Of a stretch of DNA of 64,000 bases, positions 11,466-22,139 are shown piece by piece. Source of the stretch: Syncephalis plumigaleata (taxonomy: Eukaryota; Zoopagomycota; Zoopagomycetes; Zoopagales; Piptocephalidaceae); the NCBI GenBank assembly GCA_025201365.1, contig JAIXMF010000014.1, positions 496,001-560,000 of the forward strand. Direction: 5' to 3'. Position 1 is the first letter of the stretch, and each line of letters starts with the position of its first letter. Position numbers and translations under genes: made by a program. A model generated the notes under the pieces. That model ran no database searches. It worked only from the letters and a program-made list of their open reading frames with translations, and was not told the origin of the DNA.

Positions 11466-12541
11466 GCTGGATGATAGTTAGCACGAGAAGAAGATAAGGA
11501 TGAGGAATACTCGCGAACAAGCAGATGAGAGACACGAGGAAATAGAGCGGTAGTCGTAGTAGTAGTTAAGTCAACCAATATGAGTTGAATATCAAATAGA
11601 GTCATTTACTAAGAGTAAAAAAGACGCGAACGGGTACTATTTAGGCTTGGTCTTTGCGCCAAGTCTCTTATAGCCCCGGTAAGGATTGTGCACCGAAGAA
11701 AGGAGATTGGCGAACGTTTTGATAGAAGCCCGGCTCGCGCGGGCTTTAGTAGTTTAGATGAACGAACAACGAATAAGAAAGCAGAGAGAACTGACAATCA
11801 ATAAAGATCAAGTAGGAAGCCAAGCGATGGCAAGTAGCACAATGAACTTAGATAGAAAGTAGAAAGCAAGCAGAAGAGCAGATAGAAAGAGCAAACAGAA
11901 AGAGCAGATGAAAGAAATGAACAAAATCAATTCATATGCTCTATTTATACATGAATGCATTGATAGAAAATAGTAATGATGATGTGCCATGCTGAATCCG
12001 TCTCACTGCACACACATCCTTAGATTCAGATGAATGTTTTGATAGGCTCCATCAAAATGTTCCATCGGCCAATGAGCATAGCAGTTGTTTGTTTTCTTTC
12101 TTTTCTCTTGTCTAATGGCAATTGTATAAATCTCAAAATATTACTATTACTGCTATTAATTGTCTTCATATGTATAGATTGCTAGTATCACAAATGATCT
12201 AGTGTATGCGTATAATAAAGGGAGAGATGAACCAGTGAATAATGGACACCAATATCAATTACCATACACGGATGTATGCATGAATAATCACAAACTGACT
12301 ATGCAACAGTAATGCACTAATTGATGGCGTGATACTAATTAACAAATGTATTCGGCAGTGATATTCGCCGTTTATTCCCCCAATCGCATAGGTGCGTGTG
12401 TATCTGCGTGTTATTTTCTTCCTCTTTTTCTCTTACTTGTTACGCTGACGTGTAGAAATATTAGTGGTATATCACGTGAAAATTGATTAGAACGCAAACA
12501 AATAGTAACAAGTGTGTGTGTGCGTGCGCAGTAGATTCATA
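11466..12541. other. INO1 upstream region / intergenic
   Basis: About 1.1 kb between divergent genes. It contains the GC-rich hairpin island listed separately, a purine-rich AGAAAGAGCAGA-type microrepeat tract (about 11770-11930) and T-rich promoter-like DNA before 12542. Short frames here are low-complexity translations and are not supported as genes. I see no recognisable INO2/INO4-type control element. Confidence 0.5.
11617..11755 (-). other. GC-rich structured island, possible RNA gene or structured leader
   Basis: A ~130-bp island far richer in GC than its surroundings. It holds three inverted repeats: a 7-bp stem AAGCCCG/CGGGCTT with a 7-nt loop (about 11727-11747), a CTTGG/CCAAG hairpin (about 11645-11662) and a CGGT/ACCG stem (about 11677-11695). 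On the minus strand it ends in a run of six T (complement of 11617-11622) after a GC-rich stretch, as a Pol III terminator would. It lies 150-290 bp upstream of INO1 on the same strand, so a structured 5' leader is the alternative. It does not match SRP, RNase P/MRP, U1-U6, 5S or tRNA patterns that I know. Unassigned. Confidence 0.3.
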
Positions 12542-12942
12542 ATGAATACGGCAACACCTTCACCGATATTATTGAACGCTGTTCGTAATCTACCTTCAGA
12601 CGCTATACGAAGAGAGTTGGCCGAGGTACAGAATGCAGTGGCTCATCTACGACGAACGAACCATGAACTTGTAGAGGCAATCAAAGATTGTGAAATGTCA
12701 TCGGTACTGCAACTCAGGAAGACGTTACTTTGTATACAGATACGATAGAGGAGAACGAAGAAGTAGTATTACGAAAGTTGAATAGGGCAAAGGTTTTCAT
12801 GTTTGTATTACGCGAACGAAATGAACCAGCTACAAAGTTGGAGGATACACTGATGGAGGATATAGTAGCAACTAGTAGTGAACAACCAGCTAGATTATTA
12901 GCAGATAATAATGAAGATGATGAAGCTGGCGTATTCTTGTAA
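12542..12942 (+). CDS. Small coiled-coil protein, unknown function
   Basis: About 133 residues, not recognised. The start ATG at 12542 (MNTATPSPILLNAVRNLP) is chosen because upstream residues are low-complexity. The N-terminal half has heptad-like helices (RRELAEVQNAVAHLRRTN then HELVEAIKDCE). The second half continues IEENEEVVLRKLNRAKVF, also helical and charged, and ends in an acidic tail before TAA 12940-12942. Frame changes once near 12715-12730 between the two helices. The spacing is too small for a normal intron, so a single-base indel is more likely. The layout of two short amphipathic helices suggests a small subunit of a larger assembly, but this is only shape-based. It is divergent from INO1 and convergent with GET4 (72-bp gap). 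Confidence 0.55.
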
Positions 12943-13013
12943 ATAATAAATAGATGGATACTCTAATCTACTACGACTATGATAATTTATTTCTATTCAA
13001 TTGTAATCATTCA

Positions 13014-14024
13014 TCAAGATTGACGAATACCGCCCATGTTACCTCCTAGAATGCCTTGTAGCATTTGTTGCATCATATTCATTTGATTATTGCCGCTAGA
13101 TGGCAATGGAATGTTAAAGTAGCGTTGTCCTATCACGTCCAACATCTAAATAGGTATGACACATATTAGTCACTAACACGCGTGTATTAATAAGAAACAA
13201 GTTGCATTACCTTGTCCAATGCTTGCTCTTCTCGTAACTCTGTACGATATCTATTGCGCAACATGGTGAATAGATCACGAGCATCTCGTTGAACCAGTTG
13301 TATTAGTGCTTGACAAAAGTTAACAAGTGGCGGACGATATATCGTGATGGGGATGGATTCCGAACTACTGGCCGGCAAATCTGTGTCATCACCGAATACA
13401 TCGGGTGCACCGAAAGCTATGGTATCTACCACAAAAGCTGTGGCATCTTCTGCTTCAAGTCGTTTCTGGAAGGCAGCAAGTGCAGCCTGAGCACCTATCA
13501 AGTTATTCTCGCATAGATATCTAGATGGTGGAATAGTATGAATACAATAACCTATATAGTTGATTGATTGATTGATTGATTGATGATAAATACTCACTGT
13601 AGTATGGGACGAGCAATGTAGACACCACGCGTAATATCACTGGCACCCACTGATCCCTCATAGAGCATGTCACCCCATGCGGAGGCACTTTGATTAGAAC
13701 CAAGAAAGTAGTGTTTCTCGGCTTCGGCGTAATTTCCCTCTAATCGTTGAATACACAGCATTAATAAGAATGCGACTTTACTATATCTATCTTTGCTTCC
13801 TATTAATATGAATTACTACCTTGACGATACAAGTTGCCCACATAATCATGTAGTTCAACATTGCCATTAGGACCATATCCGTTCTTTGTTGTCCATCTAC
13901 GATAATCATAAATATGAATATCAATCATGCTAGTTTATCATCCTACTTACTGAATGGCCATAGCTATCAAATGTTTACGTGCCTTAATGGATGGTGGTAT
14001 TTTACCGATTAGATTGACAATCAA

Positions 14025-14057
<33 letters not shown>

Positions 14058-14456
14058 TTGTCATTTGGTTAGATTGATATATTCCATTCGATATTTGCGG
14101 TTATATAAGTGAATAATGCGTGTTTACCTAGTGTCTCTTTAGTTACAGGCTTTGATGCTTGCATGTAAACATCTAGTAAATAGTTTGATAGATCCAATCC
14201 ACTGCTATACTGTTTATGCTCTAATAGTATCGTGGCACCCGATGATAATAGTTCAATTGCCTTATCATACTGTTTGCCTTTAACATGTCTATCAATAGTA
14301 CAATTAGCAGTAGTAATATTAAGTAGCAGACTGTTATATTATTACTTACCGATTACAAACGGTACGATACATTTGATGAGCTTCATAATAGTCACCAGCT
14401 TCAACGGACTTTTTCAACTTGAGCAACACCTTGCTAGTGCCTTGACGAGCAGACAT
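13014..14456 (-). CDS. GET4: GET4-like guided entry of tail-anchored proteins factor
   Basis: Alpha-solenoid scaffold that, with GET5, passes tail-anchored membrane proteins to GET3 in the cytosol. The start ATG is 14454-14456 ([21 protein letters not shown], with [14 protein letters not shown] next). Further conserved segments are [38 protein letters not shown] (about 13700), the long helical exon around [18 protein letters not shown] (about 13300) and a Met-rich C-terminus ([17 protein letters not shown]) ending at TGA 13014-13016. At least five short introns, two holding microsatellites (13560-13584 and 14027-14055). No frame loss noticed in the conserved exons. The partner GET3/GET5 genes are not in the window. 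Confidence 0.85.
13560..13584. repeat. TGAT microsatellite in a GET4 intron
   Basis: Six tandem TGAT units on the plus strand, inside an intron of the minus-strand GET4 gene. Confidence 0.85.
14027..14055. repeat. TA dinucleotide microsatellite in a GET4 intron
   Basis: About 14 tandem TA units next to the intron donor of the GET4 gene. It is likely length-variable and a site for assembly error. Confidence 0.85.
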
Positions 14457-14693
14457 TGTGTATATATAGATAGAGAAAAGTAAAGACAAACAACAATACT
14501 AAGGGTTAGTGACTGGAGAGAGAGAGAGAAAGAAAAGCGTCTATGAATATGAGATAGTGACAACAATACTATGATGGCATACACGCACAATACAATTCAA
14601 CATTTTCTTCCCTTCTACGCACACGCACGCACACACATATTTCTATCGTTCATATTTTATTTTTCATTTCATAGGGAGATATCAGTTAACAGT

Positions 14694-17600
14694 ATGGCGT
14701 CGTCATTTGATACAGTCTCCACTGGTGCCATTCCACTTAAACGCCAGTCGAGTATAGAAATGCCAGTGACGGACGAGTCTGATATTCTTCAGATCACGGC
14801 CTTGGGCGCAGGCAATGAAGTGGGACGGTCCTGTCTAGTTATTCAATACAAAGGGAAAACTGTAATGGTATGCGATGATATTTCGTAGTTGCAACGAGTT
14901 GACTAATAATACTGAATACTGGATACTCGATATGATATATCATTGATGTTACCTAGTTGGATGTGGGTATCCATCCAGGATATGATGGCATTGCAGGTCT
15001 TCCATTCTTTGATGAAGTGGATCTATCAACGATTGATATTTGTCTAGTGACGCAGTAAGTAGTATTAGGAGCAAGTCAATAGTTGGAGTAGTAGTATTGA
15101 TCATGTTGACATCTACTAGTTTCCATTTGGATCATGCTGCTGGTCTACCTTATTTGACAGAGAAGGCAAGTAGATTAGTAGTGATTTATCGCTTGACTAA
15201 TCGTATCGATTATTGTTGAATTGTAGACTGACTTTCAAGGCAAAGTGTACATGACTCATGCTACAAAGGCCATTTACAAATGGATGTTGACAGATTACGT
15301 TAAAGTCAGGTAAATAATGAGAGAAATAATGTGTTTATTGATAATAACAAACAAACATACACACATAAATATACTAGTAATGTATCACGAGAAGATATGT
15401 TATTCGATGAACGTGAACTACTACTAAGTTACGACAAGATTGAAACGATCGATTTCCATCAAGAAACAGAAGTGGAGGGCATCAAGTTTACCGCGTTTAA
15501 TGCAGGACACGTTCTAGGTGCTGCCATGTTTCTAATTGAAATTGCCGGTGTTAAGGTAGAGCCAATATCAATAGTAACACTACTACTACTATTAGTGCAG
15601 GAGAGACATGAGTCATTGATGAATGTTGTTGCTGTTCTACTTCTTCTATGTAATAAACTTGAATTAGATATTCTATACGGGTGACTATTCACGTGAAGAG
15701 GATCGACATTTAATGGCGGCAGAACGACCGCCCGTCACACCTGATGTGCTTATTTGTGAGTCTACCTACGGTGTACAAAGTCACGAGCCACGCTTAGAAC
15801 GTGAAGCACGATTTACAAGTAAGTTAATTGGTTGTTAGCATCATTATTGATGAATAACTTGTCATTATTATTATACTACATCAAGCCTTGGTGAACGATA
15901 TCGTTAAACGAGGTGGTCGATGTCTTATCCCGGTGTTCGCGTTAGGACGTGCTCAGAGCTGCTACTGATTCTAGACGAGTATTGGTCATCTCGACCGGAA
16001 CTCGATTCTATTCCCATTTATTACGCTTCATCGCTAGCCAAAAAGTGTATAGCCGTGTATCAAACATTTATTAACACGATGAACGAGCGTATTCGTAAAC
16101 AATTCACCGTGTCTAATCCATTTGTATTTAAACACATATCCAATCTACGTAATATGGATAATTTCGACGATAACGGTCCTTGTGTTATGATGGCAAGTCC
16201 CGGTATGTTACAGGTAGGTATCCATTACAATAATGATGATCATGATGATTAAGTGTGTATTACGTTTATTAGAGTGGATTATCGCGTGAATTACTCGAGA
16301 GATGGTGTCCCGATCCACGAAACGGTGTCATCATCACCGGTTACTCGATTGATGGCACATTGGCCAAGGTATGTGCATGTAATATCCACATAGATGGAAT
16401 AGAACAGCAACTAATTTGTATACATATATGTGTATAGCATATTCTTAGTGAACCAGCAGAGATTCAATCGATGGCCGGTGCCAAATTACCACTACGTATG
16501 TCGGTCGACTACATATCCTTCTCGGCACACGTTGACTTTACACAGAATAGTCAGTTTATTGAAGAGGTCGATGCACCCAATCTAGTGAGTTACTATTGCA
16601 TTAATCTAGTAGCAATTGACTAACGCATTTGCTAATTCATCACGATATAGGTACTAGTACATGGTGATGCCAATGCCATGCATCGATTGCGTAATGCGAT
16701 GGAAAGTCGATACAAGGAGCGTAATAAACCAATCAACATCTACACGCCACGTAACTGCGAGACGGTACAACTTCATTTTCGAGGCGAGAAACGCGCCAAA
16801 GTAAGAATAGCTAGTGAGAGTGTACAATCATGCGCTAATCACTAGTGCACTATATCATAGGTGGTAGGTAAATTGGCGGAGAAGATGCCAATCGAAGGCC
16901 AGTTAATATCGGGTGTAATGGTGGCCAAAGACTATCAGTACAGTATCATGGCAGCCACGGATTTGGACGAGTTTGGCGGCCAGTCTACTAGTACGATTCG
17001 ACAGCGTATGAGTGTGCCATGTCGAGCCACACTATCATTGGTGCGATATCAATTGGAGCAAATGTACGGTATGATTGAGGTAGCAACGGTAAAGAATGAA
17101 GACCAGGAACAGGAAAAAGTGGGGAAAGGTATCAATGATAGTAGTAGCAATATGCCAACTGGTAAACACCAATCAAAAGGTGCAGATGAACATCGCGTTA
17201 GATATACTGTAAGTGGCATTGTATGATATCATTGTTATTGTATAGACTACTTACATTGTTGATAGATTATGAATGCAATTGATATGATGCCAGCACTCGA
17301 TACGGTGTCATTCATCTCGAATGGACTGCATCACCCATTAACGACATGGTAGCTGATTCGGTAGTGGCATTACTACTAGGGGTAGAAACCAGTCCTGCCT
17401 CCGTGAAATGTGAGTGACGAATAGAATGCATACCGACTTGCATTTGGAAAGCGACACAAACAAAGAGCATGAACGGTATGCTAATGACTTTCTATGCATT
17501 AATATTCAGTGGCTGGCCAATCAGGATCATGCTGTGCTTCTCCTAAATCTACCACCATTAGTGAAATGGACATAGAAGAAGAGGAGAAAGAGGAAGAGGA

Positions 17601-18101
17601 AGAGAAAGAACACAATGCAATGACATCCACGATAAAAACAGAAGATCAGACGGATGCCGATTTAATTGATGTGAAAGTGGAAAACGACAATGATGGTAAT
17701 GAAATGGAAAAGGGTAAGCTGTCATCCAGTGACACAAATAGCAGTGACATTGCGTCAATGGTGCGTCGATCCAACAGCAACAAAATCAAGCAGAAGCAGA
17801 AGCAGAATGCCGTTGATGTGGCAGGTTGGACGAGTTTTCTACAGGAGCAATTCGGACAAGTTCAAGTGAAATCACATCCACCACGAATAAGCATTACAAT
17901 AGACGAGGAAGAGGCAGAAATTAATCTAGTAACTCAAGTAAGTAAATAATAGTGGTTGCACTTACTTTTACGATAATGTGTGATTAATCTTGTCTTTCCC
18001 TTTGAATGAAATAGTGCATCGTCACATCCTCATCCGAATTACGAAAACGACTTGAACCGGTCATTCAACGTATTGCACTTACACTGCACGCTATCGAATA
18101 G
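14694..18101 (+). CDS. YSH1: Cleavage and polyadenylation endonuclease CPSF73/YSH1
   Basis: Metallo-beta-lactamase/beta-CASP nuclease that cuts pre-mRNA at the poly(A) site. Start ATG 14694-14696 ([18 protein letters not shown]). Early blocks are [11 protein letters not shown] and [11 protein letters not shown]. The metal motif HFHLDHAAG is split by an intron between Thr-His and Phe (about 15056-15120). Later blocks are [84 protein letters not shown] and [12 protein letters not shown]. The C-terminal half has an acidic Glu-rich insert (about 17560-17620), a Lys/Gln stretch (about 17780) and a conserved end [13 protein letters not shown] to TAG 18099-18101. Roughly ten short introns. One base is missing near 15955 (after GRA), where CAGGAG appears to read CAGAG. 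Confidence 0.93.
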
Positions 18102-18907
18102 TACGGCAGGTTGTTGGCACTGTCGACGTCGCTAGTGGCTTTTCCCTTCTTTCTTGTTTAGGAGGGGCACATCTGTTCATTTTGAAAATAAATTTACTTT
18201 TTTTGGACGAGACACTAAACCAAAAGTACAAAAGTGTTTATCTCGTGCAATGACACGACGCTCATTACGGCACCGCATGGTTACACCGTAAAGTGATATC
18301 ACTACAATGCGGCAAAGGGCGGGATCTTCATTGCGGTACACACACACACACTCACTATATGCGGCATACCTCATATCACTTATAACTAGTAGAATGATAG
18401 AGCTGCACATTGCCAATACTAGTCTTGAACTAACTGGTTCGTTTCTCCTCGATAACCACGACTATTGCCAACACCATTACCATCATAATAATCACCATTA
18501 TTATTATCATCATCATCATCATCACTCTCCTATCATCTATACCGATCGTGCATCCTACGCTATTCTTTCTCGTTTCTCCTCTTTACTTTTCGCCTTTCCT
18601 TTTACTCTTGTCCTTATTTATGCGGCATTTTGTTGTGATACGATTTGAATATCAAATATTACTTCTTTGACTTGCCCTCTCGTCTACATATATTCTTTAT
18701 TATTTTATACTATTATTATTATTACTAGTAATATTCAGCGAGCATTTCATTTCATTATACACAATATAATATATATAGTATAGAGATAACTTTGCTTTCA
18801 AATCAATAATAGCATTATTAATACCGCCACTAATATCTATACTATTGATAGTTACATCAACAACTCTCTCACTTTTACTTTTTATTTCTTCACTTATAAG
18901 TGACGTA
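18102..18907. other. Intergenic, YSH1 3' region and promoter of 7TM-RGS gene 1
   Basis: Contains an AATAAA (about 18186) for the upstream gene, an ATT/ATC trinucleotide tract (about 18497-18524) and pyrimidine-rich DNA typical of these promoters (18560-18720). An in-frame run upstream of 18908 begins with TTG rather than ATG, so I start the next gene at 18908. No RNA gene seen. Confidence 0.5.
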
Positions 18908-20716
18908 ATGTCTTTCTATAATGAAGAGCCATGGCCACTAAGAACTGTACTATTTAGTCTAGTACCGCTATTTCTCTATTATCTAGTGACACTCGCCATT
19001 TATTGTCGTCAATGTTGTGTTTATCCGGTGTACTTTGCACCACGTTCGCCCCTACTTACCATTTGTGCTTCAGTACTCGGTCTAGCCATCAATATGGTGG
19101 GATTTCTACGACACCATTACGTGAACTGGTTTCCCTGTGCCGTCGTCTATTGGACCTTGTACGTCGGCATGATCGGCTGGCAACTACTGGTGACAGCGCG
19201 TGCTTACCGTTTGTACTGCGCTATCAATAGACACGCGTGTCTAGTGGAGGTGGCACCATGGCAGATCAACAATACCGGTCATTTAGACGCGGCATGGATT
19301 AAGCAGAATCAGAGTAAACGAGCGGAACGACGCTTCTACCTGGCAATGGGAGTCACCATGTTCCTAGCGATAATAATGGTGTTGACCATCCAATTGATAA
19401 CGCAACAGCAACACGTATCTGTTTTCGGTAATGGCTACTATGGTGATGATAAAGTATTCATCTATTATATACACTGTCCTACACTACCATGGACCATCTA
19501 TCCATTCTTTGTCATCTGGGGTTTATTACTGGTGTACACGGTGCCCGCTGGTATTTATTATCTACGCAAATATCCCGATCATTTCGGTGTCCGTATGGAA
19601 TTGGCCGCCATTAGTATCATCGCTTTACTCACCTTCCTTAGCTATTTAATATGGACCATAAGCATGGGATGGGTGTCGATTGTCTGGCCTACAGGTATGT
19701 TTCTCATCACACATACCATCAGTACTGTCATGCCCATCTATGAAGGATGGCGGCGACGAAAGCTAGCAGAGCGTGTTACGAACATACGCTTTGAAGAGGC
19801 GCTCAACGAGGACAACGATGTATGGCGAGCATTCTTCCAGTATGCGGCGCGTGATTTTTGCGCGGAAAATGTCTGTTTCATCGAACAATACCGAAAACTC
19901 ATTCATCGCACCGAGCAAACGTTGGCGATAGAAGGAGACGACACAGACGATGCGGGATCGCAACCGTCCATATCAACCGAGCAACCTCGGCATTGTCGAC
20001 GTTCCTCGTCGTTACAATTGTCCTCATCCTATGCAAAGCGTATTTATCATAGAATACGGAAATTGTCAAAGGATGATGGTAATACTTGTGGTAGTTCATC
20101 GAATTATACCGATTATGCCGAGGCCAACAAGTTAATTCGTCCTTCCGGTTCTATTCGCCGGCCTTACCGTATTAGACGACTACCATCCGCGTCTGAGACG
20201 GTTATTCACGACCTTAACTCGGCGATTAAGTTAACAGATATGCGAGCGAGTATCATTACAACAGGTGCCACCATCACCACGTCCAAGGTATCCATGTCGT
20301 CATCACCACCTACACCGGATTTACAGTGTCAACGTCCACATTCTCGGTCATTGCCATCCAGTACCACGGATAGTGACTCGCCCTTTGCATTCACCGCCAT
20401 TGATGTGGCGGATATCGACCAGAAGGCGACACCGCTCACGGAGAGACCCAACGCTAAAGTACCCATGTCGTTGGTGTCGGCCTATCGTGCCTTATTCGAG
20501 ACCTTTATTGTGGATGGAGCACCGCTTCAGCTTAACATCTCGCATGCCACGCGTGTTCAAGCCACGAATCGCATTCGCAGCTATAACTACACCATTGGCA
20601 TGTACGCCGAGGTTTACGCCGAGATTAAATGGGCGCTATGGGTGAACACATTCCCAAAGTTCCTACAAGCCTACGAGCGCGACTTGAGAATGTCCGATGA
20701 TGCCACCATAAGATGA
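18908..20716 (+). CDS. 7TM-RGS receptor (GprK-like), paralogue 1
   Basis: A 602-residue intronless ORF. An N-terminal seven-helix membrane domain (residues ~12-290) is fused to a regulator of G-protein signalling domain, as in fungal GprK-type and plant AtRGS1 receptors, and would speed GTP hydrolysis on a G-alpha subunit at the plasma membrane. Start ATG 18908 (MSFYNEEPWPLRTVL). Loops share motifs with paralogue 2: APRSPLLTICAS, GMIGWQLLV, VEVAPWQINNTGHLDA. The first RGS half is FEEALNEDNDVWRAFFQYAA then ENVCFIEQYRKL (residues ~295-332). The second half is AYRALFETFIVDGAPLQLNIS then NTFPKFLQAYERDLRM (residues ~521-600). About 185 Ser/Thr-rich residues interrupt the RGS fold where the family normally has a short loop. 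No frame breaks. Ligand unknown. Confidence 0.85.
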   Translation: MSFYNEEPWPLRTVLFSLVPLFLYYLVTLAIYCRQCCVYPVYFAPRSPLLTICASVLGLAINMVGFLRHHYVNWFPCAVVYWTLYVGMIGWQLLVTARAYRLYCAINRHACLVEVAPWQINNTGHLDAAWIKQNQSKRAERRFYLAMGVTMFLAIIMVLTIQLITQQQHVSVFGNGYYGDDKVFIYYIHCPTLPWTIYPFFVIWGLLLVYTVPAGIYYLRKYPDHFGVRMELAAISIIALLTFLSYLIWTISMGWVSIVWPTGMFLITHTISTVMPIYEGWRRRKLAERVTNIRFEEALNEDNDVWRAFFQYAARDFCAENVCFIEQYRKLIHRTEQTLAIEGDDTDDAGSQPSISTEQPRHCRRSSSLQLSSSYAKRIYHRIRKLSKDDGNTCGSSSNYTDYAEANKLIRPSGSIRRPYRIRRLPSASETVIHDLNSAIKLTDMRASIITTGATITTSKVSMSSSPPTPDLQCQRPHSRSLPSSTTDSDSPFAFTAIDVADIDQKATPLTERPNAKVPMSLVSAYRALFETFIVDGAPLQLNISHATRVQATNRIRSYNYTIGMYAEVYAEIKWALWVNTFPKFLQAYERDLRMSDDATIR

Positions 20717-22139
20717 ACGATACTGTCACCCATTGTTGTAGACCAGACCGGTTAACGAGGCATAAGCTCGGTAGGTATTTTTAACATCCTTTGGTATCGG
20801 TGTTACACGACCAGCATGGATATCGGATACATGACATCAAGGCACCCATACATGCATGGCATGTCTATGAAATGAATGTTTTTATATATTATTTCGTGTA
20901 ATTGCAGCGTACACTACAATTAATACGGATGGAGCAATGAGGTAGCATATCGATTACAGGATTGAAATGTCTGCTTGTTTGTTTGTTTTTTTTTTTACTT
21001 TTTACTTTTTCTTTCTTCTCAATGTATTTATACATCCATCATTTGTTTGTATAGCTTTATTATGATAAATAAATTGTCTCTACATCTTACATACTAACTT
21101 AGCTCAGTCGAGAGTATGCCGAATGAATTTACTTGGACACAGTTTAAGCAATAGGCTAGCCTCACATCTTTAGATCCAGATTCATACATGACATTCTGGC
21201 TAGATGCTAGAGGATGCGTAGATGCAAGTTATTACTGTGTAGTTTATAAACTTGATAGTATATGCGTCTAGACTCCACGCTGTGAGTGGCACTTACTTTC
21301 CCTGCAGAATATTACCGAGATGCATGATGATTGTAAACATTATACATCATTAATATCGTTCCCTATTATAATCATACTAGTAATAATAGATCATTAACGT
21401 ATCGTAGTGAACTATGGTGAATTCGGCAAATAGAAAGCAAATAGGACAACTAGTAAGAAATGGACTATGCTCGCTTGTTTCACTGTCCATTCAATCAGTT
21501 AAACCTTGTCAATCTACATGAATACCCAAATTTGGAAATTGTCTTTATAGTTTGTAATTCTCGTTATTGTTCATACAGCAATGTCAAGTGTATAGCAGGG
21601 AAGCGTTCTCGTTTCAACCTCACAAGGGCACCGTGCTAAGCATGCGTTACACTCCAGACCTGTGTTTTCTATTGTCACTTTTGTGTCTCGCTTCCATCTC
21701 CTCTTCCATCTTCCCTCTCTCTTCTTCCCTCTTCCTTCTTCAACTTACCTTTTCCAATGATATGGCGTCAACATACATACTCGTGTTAACTTACAATAAC
21801 TAATCGTTTCATTTATAGTTTTCCATATATATATCGGGTTTCTACAACATATAAATTAGGACATCCTCTTTTCTACTTTTGATTACAAAGTATTATCTCA
21901 TCCGTTAATCGCCTTCATTTACGCAAGTGTATGTGCTGTGAATTAGTCTAGTAAACTATCCTACATACGTACATACGTACAATAAGCATCTTCTTCTTCT
22001 TCTTCTTCTTCTTCTTCTTCTTCTTCATATATCCGTTAGTGTTTCTGTTTTTTCTGTTCCTCTGTGCTTCTTCAGTTCCTCTTCAGTTCCTCTTCTGTGT
22101 TTCTTTTAGTCTTCCTACTTTATCCATTGTTTTCAGCTT
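20717..22139. other. Intergenic between the two 7TM-RGS genes
   Basis: About 1.4 kb of AT-rich DNA with homopolymer T tracts (about 20985-21010), the TTC tract listed separately and short pyrimidine repeats (TTCAGTTCCTCTTC, about 22065-22100) just before the next gene. No ORF or RNA is supported. A 78-codon frame at 21567 does not begin with ATG and is compositionally unremarkable. Confidence 0.5.
21990..22026. repeat. TTC trinucleotide tract in the promoter/leader of 7TM-RGS gene 2
   Basis: Twelve tandem TTC units, ending about 115 bp before the ATG at 22140 and inside a longer pyrimidine-rich strand. It may affect promoter structure, but this is speculation from position. Confidence 0.85.

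Noticed and set aside
11808-11990. Hydrophobic minus-strand frame upstream of INO1
   Set aside because: It is the translation of an AGAAAGAGCAGA purine microrepeat; the hydrophobicity is a by-product of composition.
13560-13584. TGAT and similar tandem arrays considered as CRISPR-like repeats
   Set aside because: They are simple microsatellites without spacers, in introns of a eukaryotic gene.
21567-21803. 78-codon frame between the 7TM-RGS genes
   Set aside because: It does not start with ATG, is pyrimidine-biased and has no splice-consistent continuation.
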